From a virus: a stretch of DNA of 37,470 nt. Both the position numbers and the translations under genes were made by a program. The stretch is taken from the IMG/VR virus record IMGVR_UViG_3300023276_000210, positions 1 to 37,470 of that record; one strand, given 5' to 3'. The stretch's first letter is position 1; every line of letters starts with the position of its first letter. Positions 1-10,004 of this stretch are shown here, one piece after another. The notes below the pieces were generated by a model. It was not told the origin of the DNA. It did not search any database and saw only the letters and a program-made list of their open reading frames with translations.

Positions 1-1528
1 AGATAAGGTTCCGCTGCTCTTGCTTATTCATGTCATTCCACTTATCTACAGTGAAGTGTTCCATCAAATGAATTGACGTCCATGTAGGAGTTGTATTGGC
101 TGCTTCTGGAACTACGTACTGACCCGATGGAGCGGGAGGCCCCTGCGATGGGGCTTCTTCTACTTCTATCTCACCAAGCGCATCTATATCTCCCTGGAAG
201 TTTTGCTGTGGCTCACGACCCGCAAAGTTTGCCGACCACATAGGTAACATATTGTTGTATGTCTGACGAATCTTATCTGCCTGTGCAGCGTTACTCAATC
301 CATTCAACGGTATTTCAGATGCGTCTATCACTGTTCTGGCAACGTGAGTTTCAGTTTTATTACTCCTGTTCTTTACTGACTGATTAGTTCTAATAATAGC
401 AATCATCTTCCCGTCTTGGTCTATACCGATGCTCTCGATATAATTTTGATTACCATTCACGTCTCTGTACATAGGTTGTGTGCCCTCTATACTCGCGTGA
501 ATAGCCATGTTAGCGTTAGCCAATTCTGGGTCACTCGTTTTCAAAACATTTCCATTGGCGTCTGGAGTAATAGGTGGCATGTATTGCAAATCACCAGCCT
601 CTATAACAAATCCACCGTAGCCAGAAGCCTGTGATGCTGCCCTCGCTTCTTCTGCCTGTATTCTTGACTTGGTTCTGTAGTCAGATAGTTCCGCTTGGCG
701 TTGCTCGCGTTGTGTCTCTATGTCTTGAGACAACATATTTGTAAGTGCGCCCGTAACGTATTCCGCATATTGTCCTATATACCCTTCACGATCCTCATCA
801 GACAGGTTTCTAATTTTAGAAAGGTCATCCATGTTACCACTTAGTCCACCAAGTTGATGGAGTACAAACGCAATGGCCTGGTCTTCTTCTTGTTGAGATA
901 GGGAGTTACTGTTAAACCATGCCGATACACTTGATCCTACTGCATTCGGGTCAAGTTCCCCTGATCCAGCCATATCGTAGAAGTTATTAATACCCCCAGA
1001 GGCTTTTAGGTTTTCAAGTATCATACCCGCTGCCGCGTTAGGAGCAATCTCTGGTAAAGCAAATCTTCTAAACTCATTTAGTGACGGTAGTTCACCGGCT
1101 GCTAGACCTATGTTTTGAGCACTGACCTGTACATTACGTGCGTCTTCTAATTGAGACATCAACTCAGCGGGGTCATTGTATGCATTTGGGTCTGCTAGTA
1201 TAGATGCCTCTAAATCATTAACAGTGTTTGCATATTCAAGCGCATCTGCTGCGTGTTGCTTATAGGAATTATACAGCCGCTGTCTTCGGGCCTTTGCCTC
1301 AAGGGACATATCTCCCTGATCCAGGTCTTGCTCGATAGCATCCCACTCTGATTGCAGTTCATCCTGCATACCTGTAGTGAAAGCGCCACGTTCCTGTTGG
1401 AACTGGTTGAGGTATTGTAGTTTCTTCTCTTCTTCTAACTCACGACGGGCCTTGGCGTTTCTGTACACCGCACCATAATCTACTTGTGGTACCTGGCCCA
1501 CCGCCATGAATGTGGATGTATCAGCCAT
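1..1528 (-). CDS. Putative internal virion / structural protein (C-terminus cut by window edge)
   Basis: An open frame runs from an ATG at 1528 to the left edge without a stop, giving at least 509 residues. It starts MADTSTFMAVGQVPQVDYG and is then hydrophilic, rich in Gln, Glu, Ala and Asn, with predicted helical stretches such as residues 22-60 and no membrane segment. The ATG overlaps the stop of the preceding gene (TAATG), so it is translationally coupled and the last visible member of the neck/tail operon. Its place after the tail-vertex gene and a gp14-like small protein suggests an internal or ejected virion protein. That is inferred from gene order only; I recognise no domain. Confidence 0.6.
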   Translation of the reverse strand, partial: MADTSTFMAVGQVPQVDYGAVYRNAKARRELEEEKKLQYLNQFQQERGAFTTGMQDELQSEWDAIEQDLDQGDMSLEAKARRQRLYNSYKQHAADALEYANTVNDLEASILADPNAYNDPAELMSQLEDARNVQVSAQNIGLAAGELPSLNEFRRFALPEIAPNAAAGMILENLKASGGINNFYDMAGSGELDPNAVGSSVSAWFNSNSLSQQEEDQAIAFVLHQLGGLSGNMDDLSKIRNLSDEDREGYIGQYAEYVTGALTNMLSQDIETQREQRQAELSDYRTKSRIQAEEARAASQASGYGGFVIEAGDLQYMPPITPDANGNVLKTSDPELANANMAIHASIEGTQPMYRDVNGNQNYIESIGIDQDGKMIAIIRTNQSVKNRSNKTETHVARTVIDASEIPLNGLSNAAQADKIRQTYNNMLPMWSANFAGREPQQNFQGDIDALGEIEVEEAPSQGPPAPSGQYVVPEAANTTPTWTSIHLMEHFTVDKWNDMNKQEQRNLI

Positions 1529-2481
1529 TATTTAAATTGTTCTTTGTTTAGTAAGTTACGAACGAATTCGTGTAGTTCGGTATCTCCTTCCTCGGAAAGT
1601 TTACGCATTTCTTCAGCCTGCTTTGGATTGAATATGTATTCACCTCCAGTCATCTCCCCGATTTTTGCTCCCTCTTGAACGATATCTATAGGATTGTCAT
1701 CATGCGAGAACTCCCCTGGTGTTTTATCTACCGGCTCTTGAACACCACCATCTTCCATAACATCAACCTCATCCAACAAAACAGTTCCCGATGGGTCGCT
1801 TACTTCTTCTTCAAGGATATTAAATGACGCCGCTTTATCTGCCTTGGTTTGCTTAGTAAAATCTATCAAGCCCTGCTGTGTCCCCTGCATAGCAGCGTTA
1901 GACATAGCGGTTAAGGCATCTGTCTTAGGAGCAGAAGGGTCAGCAGTGGGTAGTTCCAATGCTTCTGGGTTCTTTCGTTTGAACTTTACAGTTGACCCAA
2001 GAATTTCTGCCCCACCTTGAATAGCCTGTGTCACACCGCCTATAGTTGTTTGTCTTGCTGCATCTGCGGCACGAGAAAGTCTATTTAAATTTAACCGGGC
2101 CTGCTGGTTTTGACCTGCAGTTAAAGATGTTTCATCAAGAGTAGGTACGCTTTGAATAGCACGATTCGAGGCTAATTCTGTTGCTCTTATTAAGCCAGGC
2201 GTTGCTGATACAAGAGCACGAGAACCGCCTTGTGCTGCTATTTGGTCTGCCGCTGTAGCCTGTGCGCGCAATGCTGCATCTACACCTGCTTGAGCGTCAC
2301 TTGTTTGGCGAGCAATTCTCTGACGCGCTGCTTGGGATCTGATTGGGCCCGTCGCTGCTTCGTCTGCCTGTGCCATTTTCTTTTTGGCTTGGCGCTCTTG
2401 ATACGCACCGTATGCCGCTGTACCAAGTCCTGCTGCTACATTTATTAGGCCTCCTACAAAATAATTCTTCATCTTTTTCAT
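1528..2481 (-). CDS. Putative internal virion protein with C-terminal GEYIFNP motif
   Basis: This 317-residue protein has a short hydrophobic, glycine-rich N-terminal stretch (FVGGLINVAAGLGTAAYGAY, residues 8-27) followed by an Ala/Gln-rich helical region to about 165 and an acidic tail. The start resembles small internal virion proteins of podoviruses (T7 gp14 style), which insert in the host envelope during DNA ejection. Near the C-terminus the segment NPIDIVQEGAKIGEMTGGEY leads into IFNPKQAEEM; I recall that motif from many phage virion proteins of Bacteroidota and marine hosts. It also contains LLDEVDVMEDGG, echoed in the product of 32617-33429 (MLDEVDVVAP). It starts 21 bp after the tail-vertex gene ends. 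The role is inferred from context and composition. Confidence 0.6.
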   Translation of the reverse strand: MKKMKNYFVGGLINVAAGLGTAAYGAYQERQAKKKMAQADEAATGPIRSQAARQRIARQTSDAQAGVDAALRAQATAADQIAAQGGSRALVSATPGLIRATELASNRAIQSVPTLDETSLTAGQNQQARLNLNRLSRAADAARQTTIGGVTQAIQGGAEILGSTVKFKRKNPEALELPTADPSAPKTDALTAMSNAAMQGTQQGLIDFTKQTKADKAASFNILEEEVSDPSGTVLLDEVDVMEDGGVQEPVDKTPGEFSHDDNPIDIVQEGAKIGEMTGGEYIFNPKQAEEMRKLSEEGDTELHEFVRNLLNKEQFK

Positions 2482-2502
2482 AATACAAAAATACTGATAA
2501 TA

Positions 2503-5500
2503 CTATTGCCCTTGCTGGTTGTGTAGATTGGACTTAGTGTATATAAAGTTTATAGCATACAACTCATGCTTTGAGGTTGTGGAGTTTACAAACCTGCCCT
2601 TCAAGTAATAGTCTCGCAAAGAGTCACCTTCAATAGCAGAATTAGCAATCAATACAATCTCATCATTAGCAGTAACACCACTTACGGTTCCGTTACACTG
2701 TAATACTTTCTCTCCATCAAGGGCTGTGGCATATAGATTTAGTGGTACCAGATTGGCCCCGCTAACTTTAAATAATGCTGTTGTTACACCCAGCGGAAAT
2801 CCTATACTGTTAATTGCGTTCTTAAATGTTATCTTATCTGTAGCAATAGATGCCGCAGACCCTAAGCCAAAGACCTCAGACGTTCCGCTAATGGAACTAA
2901 TATTTGCTGTTGCTGTATAAGACACATTGTTAGTTGAGTCCTGGTGTAAAGGTGCGTAGTAAAACCCTTCTTTCTCCTCCCATATAGAAGTAGCAATCGT
3001 GCTTGTTTGGTCACTATTAGTTAGTGTTACACTCCAATCTTTATTGTTACCCTCAAGGCTTACCGCTTCGTAGACCTTGACCATAGATGGATTGAAGTTA
3101 GAAATACACTCTACAATACTATCTCCTGCAACACCATAAAATGTATTGCGAGCAGCATTAGGGCTGTGCTCGTATATACCACCGTTCTTAAAGGTGTATA
3201 ATCTATCCGAAAGTCCTTGTATGCTTTCTGCTTGATAAGAGTATCGTGTGCTCCAGAAATCAGATTTAACATCATATGCTATTGTAAATTCCGGAAGAGT
3301 CTCTGCTGTATTGAGTATAGTAAACACAGACTGTCCTGCGGAGTCAGCCGTTATTTCCTCTGTACTTTGATTAAAACGCCCTGTATGGTACGCTTGATAA
3401 GCAGATGAGGTAATGAGTATCTTGATAGAAGTTGTAACCCCTGTGATGCTCGGAGACTGATCCTCAGCAAGCCCTACGATGGGGTTGTTTGTTAGAGTAT
3501 CAATAAGCAATAATCCTTTACCTGCATCCTCCCAGTTTTGTTCAGCACATTCCCAGTTAACAGCGTACGTATTCCAATCAAAGGTAAGAGAATCGTCATA
3601 GACAGGGCTTACGTTTATAATATTACCATTTTGATTGGTTCTTGCTAACCCCGTTGCTTGTTGTCCACTGCAACTATCGTCTATTGTAATAGAACTTGTA
3701 AAAAGCGCTGGAGAACTAATGATATATTCATAATTCTCACGGTCTAAACCTGCTGTGTACTTTCTGTTCTTGGCAGACGCCGCTGTTGAAAACATCTTGC
3801 TCTTGAAAAAATTGTCAACCAGTTGCTCACTAATAAGGGTTAGACCAGACTGAAAGTTTATACGCGCAACCTTGCCTGCCTTAGCATCAACAAAGAACAC
3901 ATAACCCCTGTACCATGATACTGACTCCGGATTATTGTTACACCCGAATTCTCCGACATAGTATTTTACTGGCCCTAGTATCATATTGGTAGCGGTCAAG
4001 GACTCTCCGTCGTTCGCTGTTAATATGTTTCTTCTTACAGGTATTATACCCGCTCTTCGCTCATGTACTATATACAAGAACTCATCGTATGGCACTAAAG
4101 ATTTTATAGAGCCGTAATCGTACGATAGGTCTTTATAGTTTTGCTGTGTAAAATTAAAAGAGGATAGGCCCAGTCTTGTGTTCTCAAACGCAAAAGGTTC
4201 TGAGTATGTAATAGAGCCAAATCTTTTTATGGTCGTCGCTGTTGGTAGGTATGCGAAGGCTTTACCGAGCGATGTGTAGTTTGATTCATAAAAATCGCTT
4301 ACCCGTGGGTCTTCTACAAAATCAACGATAGCATTCTGAGAATAGGCTAGCGCCATGTTTCTCCATTCATCACCCCTGCGTGGTGCGTTTCCATAGAACA
4401 GCGTGCGTAATCTAAAATACGAGTCACCCTGGCTAAACTGAACAACAGATCCAGGGTTAGTCACAGTCATGCTGTAAACTGTAGGGGCAGTAAATGTTCC
4501 GGATAGAATTTCTCCGTAGAGTTTAAAAGGATAGGTTGTGTCGTCATTAAAAATTACGTTACCCACTTTGATTATGGCCCCGCCAGCAGTCTCTATCTTG
4601 TCTCCTTTAAAAACTCTTTTGTTTACTTCAGCGACAACAATATCGGGTGTGCCGCTGGTTACTGATTCTACTTTAATGCTTACTGATGTGCCTGTACGTA
4701 AGGTTTGAGGGACACCGTTGCTGTCTATAGAAAGGTTCTCTCCGATTTCGTAATAGAATGTTTCTTCAAATGCGCCAGACTCTCTGTATATTTCTATAAC
4801 ACACTTGTTGTTCCACTTCGAAACTCCTTTTAGTATACTCGATGTGTTCCACTCTTGTGTATCATTGTCCTCTATAACAAGGAAGTCTCCTATTGTATTT
4901 TGTATAGCAGCCTTAGAACTTCTGTCTAGAAGAGGGTTTGTTGCAGGATCTGCAATTAGCGTAACAGTCTTAGCGACCTTCCAGGTTGATGTTTCTTTTA
5001 AGTCGTCACCATACCTAACTATTCTAATTCTATCGCCCTCTGCGAATCCGTAGTTGATTAACGCTCCGGTTTGATTATCATATGAGTTGGCCTTACTTTG
5101 TAGTGTGCCCAGGGAAAGGTATATGTTTTGCGAGGAACCAAAGGAACCAGCATCTGCATCATTTAATGCAACGTATGCACCCCCTATAGAGTACTGCACT
5201 TTGTTTATTATCGACCCCTGTCCTGCATATACTACACTGTATCGTTCAGCCCAATCGGGCGCAGTAAAGGAGTCATCAAACCGAACAACTATATCTGCTC
5301 TTCCATCAAGAGAGTTCTCGTCTGAGCGATTGTTTGTGTGCTCTATAAAAACCTCATTATCTAAGGGCTGAACACCGCCTGGTCTTCCTTTGTCGTCAAA
5401 AAACAAAAGCCCCAACTCATGACTTGAACCAGACTTAAAGCAACGATACCCGTCCATTTCGTCCTCATCAATAAGAAAGCAACCCCCGGGGTTGACTGAA

Positions 5501-7527
5501 GAACCAACTCTGTCTACAACGAAAAATTTTCTTTGAGTCTGAGGGTCGTTAATTTGTACCCATTCTCCGTTCAAGTTTTGCACCCTTCCGGTGAAATCAA
5601 TGTCGTTAGTAAATCCGTCTATGTTTCTTTCAAGAACATCAAACTGAGATACTATACTATCGCCATTTAGGATTTGAGCCTCACGTGTTCCGAATACTAG
5701 TTTATCAAACTTAAACGTAACATGATTCATGGTGATGCCATAGTAATCTTTAGTAGCCACAGGAAATCCTGTCCCTACTCTTCTTATCCAAGCGTTTCCT
5801 GTTCCCTTAAATGCTGCGGATTCGCCAGCGACAGTGGTCTGTCCACCTGTATATAGATTACTAAACCCGGCCTCTCCGTTTTGTGGAGTAAACTGTATTG
5901 GATATAACCCCTCAATAGTTTCCCTAACTAGCGCCTTTACTTGAGCCTGGGTTGTACCTGCTGTTACTTTGATAATTTCCCTTACCTGTACTCCGCTACT
6001 CACAACCTTGATACCGCCTTTAATTGTGCGTACGGCTATGGTTTTTTCAGTGCTGTCTGACGTTCCCTTTTGAGCAACAAAATTTATACTGGGTGGGCTG
6101 TTTAAAAATCCACCGTCTAAGTTTATTGCTGCTTGGTTTATACTGCCATCGTTTAGGTAACGTACTCCGGCTAACGCTTTGAGTTCATCTGATTTAGAAA
6201 GGCTTTGCGCAGTACCTCCAGTTTCATTGTCGAAAACCCGTATCTCTGGAGAGAATGCCGTGAAACTGTAATCTTTCTTATTGCCTTGACTATTCTTAAT
6301 AACAACAGGGCCGTCCTGCCATGAGAAGGAAAGTAAAATCTTACTATCCGTAGGTATGACCGATGGGATGTTTGCAAAATCTACAGAGAATTGATTCTGG
6401 AAAAGAGTATACTTCTCTATAGGTATGTTAAAAGTATTGGGCTTATTGTAATAGTTAGGAACCGCCGTCATTCCACCGGTACCTGTATTGTTATAACCCT
6501 CTGTGTATCCACCGTAGAACAAACGGCCCTGCGACATCGCTTGGCTATCTGCACGCTGGGGTACATTTGAATATGTATTGTCCTGCACTATAGCGGACAA
6601 GCCTTTATAGTTAGAGTCGTTACGGAACGCACGAACCTGTGTTCCTGATCCATCCAAATTAGGTATGGTTTCTATCAAGAAAAATGCGGAGTCCTTATCA
6701 CCCTGTCTTGCGTAGATATTGATGTTCTTTACATCAAGTTCTGAGTTGTTTACTGTAATTTTTATTTCGTTCCAGTAATTTCTTGCACCAGCATCTATGA
6801 ATCCGTCTTTCAATTGGGACTTAGATATAGCCAGTTCAGAGTATGGGCTCAGTGCTGTTTCCTCACCATCTTCGTACTCATATTGATACGCAAACTGAAA
6901 GTTCTTTTCAAATATATCGTTCTGAGGATACTCTGGATTGTTTTTAAATACAGTTGTAGGGGGGAACAAAGGAGGTTGCTTCGCTACCGTGATAAAATTT
7001 CTCCGCTGTTGGTCGGTTCCGGTATTAAAAGCAGGCGGGTACCCTCCTGCTCCAGATATACTTTGCTCTGCGCGTGTAGCGTTTATTTTTTTTGGCTCAG
7101 TCTGTCCGTCATTAAAGTAAAGAAGTGTGTCTCTGTTTGACAACTCAACTATAGATGCATACACAAATCCTTCCTTAGTGAAATTAAGAACCGTGTCTTG
7201 ATATACTATGTATGTCTTCTTAGCGTTCTGATCATAGCGTAATATCGTGTGTTTTTGTTCGCTGTTCCAAACAAAATAATACACCTGTGCTGCGGCGTCA
7301 TCACCTACGCTGCCTATGGTAATGTTATTACCCGATGGCATTGAACCATTTTCAATAGTCGCTGACTGATGTGTATTACCCCAGGAATTCTTTAATACAA
7401 GTGCCTCATTCTCCGCATCAATAGACACACGGACGTTCTGTGCATCCGTCATTTCTACCCGGGTAACTAGGCGCTCATCATCATCTTTGTTTAAGGAGCG
7501 AGGAAGTAGTTTGTCTATAGAAGCCAT
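2503..7527 (-). CDS. Large tail-vertex / stabilization-type structural protein
   Basis: The 1674-residue protein begins MASIDKLLPRSLNKDDDERL and continues with an early segment on ligand-like beta repeats (NVRVSIDAENEALVLKNSWG). From memory, this opening is characteristic of the very large tail hub or stabilization ('muzzle'-type) proteins of crAss-like and related podoviruses. The rest is predominantly beta-rich, with many Gly/Asn turns and no membrane segments. It follows the second ring-like gene after 3 bp and precedes an internal-virion-like gene, fitting assembly at the portal vertex below the neck rings. A P22 gp10-like propeller relationship is possible but unproven. Structural assignment is fairly secure; the exact tail position is inference. 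Confidence 0.7.
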   Translation of the reverse strand: MASIDKLLPRSLNKDDDERLVTRVEMTDAQNVRVSIDAENEALVLKNSWGNTHQSATIENGSMPSGNNITIGSVGDDAAAQVYYFVWNSEQKHTILRYDQNAKKTYIVYQDTVLNFTKEGFVYASIVELSNRDTLLYFNDGQTEPKKINATRAEQSISGAGGYPPAFNTGTDQQRRNFITVAKQPPLFPPTTVFKNNPEYPQNDIFEKNFQFAYQYEYEDGEETALSPYSELAISKSQLKDGFIDAGARNYWNEIKITVNNSELDVKNINIYARQGDKDSAFFLIETIPNLDGSGTQVRAFRNDSNYKGLSAIVQDNTYSNVPQRADSQAMSQGRLFYGGYTEGYNNTGTGGMTAVPNYYNKPNTFNIPIEKYTLFQNQFSVDFANIPSVIPTDSKILLSFSWQDGPVVIKNSQGNKKDYSFTAFSPEIRVFDNETGGTAQSLSKSDELKALAGVRYLNDGSINQAAINLDGGFLNSPPSINFVAQKGTSDSTEKTIAVRTIKGGIKVVSSGVQVREIIKVTAGTTQAQVKALVRETIEGLYPIQFTPQNGEAGFSNLYTGGQTTVAGESAAFKGTGNAWIRRVGTGFPVATKDYYGITMNHVTFKFDKLVFGTREAQILNGDSIVSQFDVLERNIDGFTNDIDFTGRVQNLNGEWVQINDPQTQRKFFVVDRVGSSVNPGGCFLIDEDEMDGYRCFKSGSSHELGLLFFDDKGRPGGVQPLDNEVFIEHTNNRSDENSLDGRADIVVRFDDSFTAPDWAERYSVVYAGQGSIINKVQYSIGGAYVALNDADAGSFGSSQNIYLSLGTLQSKANSYDNQTGALINYGFAEGDRIRIVRYGDDLKETSTWKVAKTVTLIADPATNPLLDRSSKAAIQNTIGDFLVIEDNDTQEWNTSSILKGVSKWNNKCVIEIYRESGAFEETFYYEIGENLSIDSNGVPQTLRTGTSVSIKVESVTSGTPDIVVAEVNKRVFKGDKIETAGGAIIKVGNVIFNDDTTYPFKLYGEILSGTFTAPTVYSMTVTNPGSVVQFSQGDSYFRLRTLFYGNAPRRGDEWRNMALAYSQNAIVDFVEDPRVSDFYESNYTSLGKAFAYLPTATTIKRFGSITYSEPFAFENTRLGLSSFNFTQQNYKDLSYDYGSIKSLVPYDEFLYIVHERRAGIIPVRRNILTANDGESLTATNMILGPVKYYVGEFGCNNNPESVSWYRGYVFFVDAKAGKVARINFQSGLTLISEQLVDNFFKSKMFSTAASAKNRKYTAGLDRENYEYIISSPALFTSSITIDDSCSGQQATGLARTNQNGNIINVSPVYDDSLTFDWNTYAVNWECAEQNWEDAGKGLLLIDTLTNNPIVGLAEDQSPSITGVTTSIKILITSSAYQAYHTGRFNQSTEEITADSAGQSVFTILNTAETLPEFTIAYDVKSDFWSTRYSYQAESIQGLSDRLYTFKNGGIYEHSPNAARNTFYGVAGDSIVECISNFNPSMVKVYEAVSLEGNNKDWSVTLTNSDQTSTIATSIWEEKEGFYYAPLHQDSTNNVSYTATANISSISGTSEVFGLGSAASIATDKITFKNAINSIGFPLGVTTALFKVSGANLVPLNLYATALDGEKVLQCNGTVSGVTANDEIVLIANSAIEGDSLRDYYLKGRFVNSTTSKHELYAINFIYTKSNLHNQQGQ

Positions 7528-7530
7528 CTA

Positions 7531-8274
7531 TTATGCTTTAGGGCTTAGTTTGAAGTTTCTGCGGGTAACGCTCAAGGCGTCAAACTTGTTGAAAGACTTG
7601 AGTCTTGCGTTAGCCAAACGTCTTTCATTATAGTATTCTGCGCGTGCGCGCTGTTTCTCATTAGCCGGTACGCTAGACTTACGCTGTATCGTGTGATAGT
7701 AAACATATGCCCGTAATGCTTGCTCTGCAAAAACAGGGACACACGGGTTATCACATTTCGCTGCATCTGATATGTACTCAAGAACAACCTGTGTTGTATC
7801 AGATACAAGTGATATTTCTATCCGGCACTGCTCCCAGTTAATTCTGTATTCACCAGCACCTTGGCCACCACCAAGGCCGTAGAGTCGTCCCATGGTATTC
7901 TCATATAAGAAGTTTCTAAATACATACGAGTCGAAACCAACTAGATAATCTGGGATAGCATCCGCAGGTTGATCTGGTAATATGTTCATGTTCGGGTTCT
8001 CCGCAAAGACATACACTAGACCATCGTTTCCTAGTTGACCTAATTTTACCATCTCAACGAAATCCGAAGGAAGGTCAACGGTGCCCAATGTCTGATTGAC
8101 ATCTAGCAATGTGGTCTTTATGTTATGAGACATGTCAAAACCAAACTCTCTGATACCACGCAAAGCGTATTGGCGTAACATATAATCAGATGCGGCTGAC
8201 CCATAGTCATCCATATCTACACTCATGATGTAATCGTTGATTACCTTATCTACTGTAACATATGCCTGGCTCAT
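7531..8274 (-). CDS. Putative neck/ring (head-tail connector) protein 2
   Basis: This 247-residue protein begins MSQAYVTVDKVINDYIMSVD and has a helical N-terminal third (YMLRQYALRGIREFGFDM, about residues 31-48). A beta-rich middle (TLGTVDLPSDFVEMVKLGQL) and a basic helical C-terminus (NEKQRARAEYYNERRLANAR) follow. It lies between another neck-like gene and the large tail-vertex gene, the position of ring or tail-tube proteins between portal and tail in podoviruses. Its ATG overlaps the preceding stop (TAATG). The DLPSDF motif is typical of connector-type proteins I have seen annotated in such phages. The call rests on order and fold impression, not a profile search. Confidence 0.55.
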   Translation of the reverse strand: MSQAYVTVDKVINDYIMSVDMDDYGSAASDYMLRQYALRGIREFGFDMSHNIKTTLLDVNQTLGTVDLPSDFVEMVKLGQLGNDGLVYVFAENPNMNILPDQPADAIPDYLVGFDSYVFRNFLYENTMGRLYGLGGGQGAGEYRINWEQCRIEISLVSDTTQVVLEYISDAAKCDNPCVPVFAEQALRAYVYYHTIQRKSSVPANEKQRARAEYYNERRLANARLKSFNKFDALSVTRRNFKLSPKA

Positions 8275-9026
8275 TATCTACTTTCGTCTTTAGTGGTTTC
8301 TGATGAGCCGTAGTTGTACACGTCGCTGTCACGTAAATTCACACCGGCAAGTGTAAGTATTTCGTTGACAAGTTCCGTGAAGTACTGCTCTGGTAATTCA
8401 AAGTCCACACTGTTGGCTGAAGAATAAATCTCTACACCAGCCACAGATGAAGTGTACCCAAACTTGGGAGACAACGAGGTCTTTGCACCAGTGTCTGGAA
8501 GAACGCCTTGTGGTACTTTGTAATATCTTAAGTTAATCTTAGTAATGCTTGTGTTTACATTTGGAAATACCTCTATGTCGTTTGCTATCAGAGCGACAGG
8601 AGCGTCATCAGAGGGTGCTGATAGGTCGCTGTTAAGTATTCTGTCAATATGATCTTCGTTATATACAAGTGATACCAACGACTGCTTCTGTACACCAAGA
8701 ATCTTTTTGCCTATAGTGGATATAGATATCACGCGCGCAAAGTCACTTGGTTTAGCAACGGTTCCGCTAGAAAGAGTTAGTTCAACTTTCTTAGCAAAGG
8801 TCGACAAGTCTTCTTCTACTTTTTTTGAAAAAGCAAACTGGCGCGGGCCATCGATGCTCATGCGACGCATTTTGTTTGCCAACGATATATCACCAAACAA
8901 CCTGTTGAACAAGTTCATCTGTGCTACACCTGCGAATTGGTTAAATATAGAGGGAGTTATAAACCCTCTCTGGTCTTTATTCGCTATATCCTTAACTGCT
9001 TTATATACTCTTTCTACACTTGCCAT
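8274..9026 (-). CDS. Putative neck/ring (head-tail connector) protein 1
   Basis: The 250-residue product has a helical N-terminus (MASVERVYKAVKDIANKDQR, then GFITPSIFNQFAGVAQMNLF) and a beta-rich core. It ends in a helical LPEQYFTELVNEILTLAGVN. This layout resembles neck or ring proteins of crAss-like and related podoviruses, where two such genes are neighbours. It is the first gene after a strong terminator (9059-9087) and a TATATTTG promoter element (9046-9053). The ATG at 9026 lies 19 nt below that element, so this gene opens the neck/tail transcription unit. The precise ring position is inference. Confidence 0.55.
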   Translation of the reverse strand: MASVERVYKAVKDIANKDQRGFITPSIFNQFAGVAQMNLFNRLFGDISLANKMRRMSIDGPRQFAFSKKVEEDLSTFAKKVELTLSSGTVAKPSDFARVISISTIGKKILGVQKQSLVSLVYNEDHIDRILNSDLSAPSDDAPVALIANDIEVFPNVNTSITKINLRYYKVPQGVLPDTGAKTSLSPKFGYTSSVAGVEIYSSANSVDFELPEQYFTELVNEILTLAGVNLRDSDVYNYGSSETTKDESR

Positions 9027-9045
9027 ATACCTTGAGGCTTTGTAG

Positions 9046-9053
9046 CAAATATA
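9046..9053 (-). promoter_or_regulatory. Bacteroidota -7 promoter element TATATTTG for the neck/tail operon
   Basis: On the minus strand the sequence reads TATATTTG, an exact match to the TAnnTTTG -7 consensus of Bacteroidota primary promoters. It sits 19 nt upstream of the ATG at 9026 and immediately below the terminator at 9059-9087. No clear -33 TTG was found because the terminator occupies that region. The terminator-then-promoter order implies an independent transcript for 1-9026. Confidence 0.65.
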
Positions 9054-9058
9054 CGAAT

Positions 9059-9087
9059 AAAAAAGGGGGCCTTACGGGGCCCCCTTT
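9059..9087 (-). terminator. Rho-independent terminator after the capsid-adjacent gene
   Basis: GGGGGCC (9065-9071) pairs with GGCCCCC (9078-9084) around a 6-nt loop. The stem is extended by A-T pairs and followed on the minus strand by a run of six T (9059-9064). It ends the transcript carrying 9140-9940. Confidence 0.85.
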
Positions 9088-9139
9088 CTTGCATTAACCG
9101 ATTCTCATTACTATGCCTATGTACTGAGATAAGACAAAC

Positions 9140-9940
9140 TTACGAAAGTTTTTCTAATCTAGAAAGGAGTTCTTCGTAAACCGGAACGCCTTTCTCAGTG
9201 AGACAGAAACGAACCATAATATCTACAGGATCCTGCCCTGCAGGAACTGATAGAATTAATCTGCCGCTGTCAAACCAATATACTCCGTCTGGCTTTGCTG
9301 CCAAGATCTGGAAGTCTGATCCTTGAATAACAGCGGAACGTACTTTTACACGTGGGTCATCGAACATTGATATAAACTGAGCGGGGTTTGCTTTAGCCTC
9401 TCTCAGTAACTCACGACGAATCTCAATCATCTTCTGCTCGATGTTGATGCCAAGGGCAATCGCTACCGATAAAATCTCATCAGAGTCTTTATTGCGAACC
9501 AACGCAATAGCATCGTGCGTTAAAAATTCTTGCTCTACTTGTTCTTCAGAGTCTGTGCTGTTGTCGACAAGTTTGAATTTGTTACCACCATTAGCCACAT
9601 TGCTTGGGTGCTTGTCTAAGAACTCCATGAGGTTTGGTTGTGACACGTTCACCGCAAGTAATCCGTTATTGAAAGCAATATGAGAACGTCTAGCACTTGG
9701 GCTTTGTTCTTCCTTATAAATACTAGACTCCCCTGGGCAGTATCTAATAGCACGCACAGTGTTTGACTCTGCGTCGAATACTGTTGCCTCTGTTCTTAGT
9801 TTGAATATGATACCTCCACCTTTGATAATCTCGTACACCTTCTGTGATGGAGCGGTAGGGGTTTTTTTGATAGCGCTGTAACCCTTCTTGGGCGCAGTCT
9901 TTTTATTTGCCGCAGGTGCAGCCTTTGCTTGTGTTGCCAT
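9140..9940 (-). CDS. Capsid-adjacent conserved phage protein, function unknown
   Basis: The 266-residue protein has a basic Ala/Lys/Pro-rich N-terminal arm (MATQAKAAPAANKKTAPKKG), then a beta-rich domain. This contains FKLRTEATVFDAESNTVRAI and the segment RYCPGESSIYKEEQSPSARR. A helical region (QKMIEIRRELLREAKANPAQ) and a final domain ending VYEELLSRLEKLS follow. It lies directly after the capsid gene, separated by a terminator (9961-9990), so expression may be partial read-through from the capsid transcript. Position suggests a head decoration, head-completion or vertex protein, but I recognise no named family. Confidence 0.6.
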   Translation of the reverse strand: MATQAKAAPAANKKTAPKKGYSAIKKTPTAPSQKVYEIIKGGGIIFKLRTEATVFDAESNTVRAIRYCPGESSIYKEEQSPSARRSHIAFNNGLLAVNVSQPNLMEFLDKHPSNVANGGNKFKLVDNSTDSEEQVEQEFLTHDAIALVRNKDSDEILSVAIALGINIEQKMIEIRRELLREAKANPAQFISMFDDPRVKVRSAVIQGSDFQILAAKPDGVYWFDSGRLILSVPAGQDPVDIMVRFCLTEKGVPVYEELLSRLEKLS

Positions 9941-9960
9941 TTTAATAGAATTAAATAATT

Positions 9961-9990
9961 AAAAAAAGGAGAGGGGCAACGCCCCCCTCC
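9961..9990 (-). terminator. Terminator (possible attenuator) directly after the capsid gene
   Basis: GGAGAGGGGC (9968-9977) pairs with GCCCCCCTCC (9981-9990) with one mismatch and a 3-nt loop. A run of seven T follows on the minus strand (9961-9967). It separates the capsid gene from 9140-9940, which has no TAnnTTTG element of its own, so partial termination would set capsid expression above that of the next gene. Confidence 0.75.
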
Positions 9991-10004
9991 GATGTTTGTT
10001 CTCC

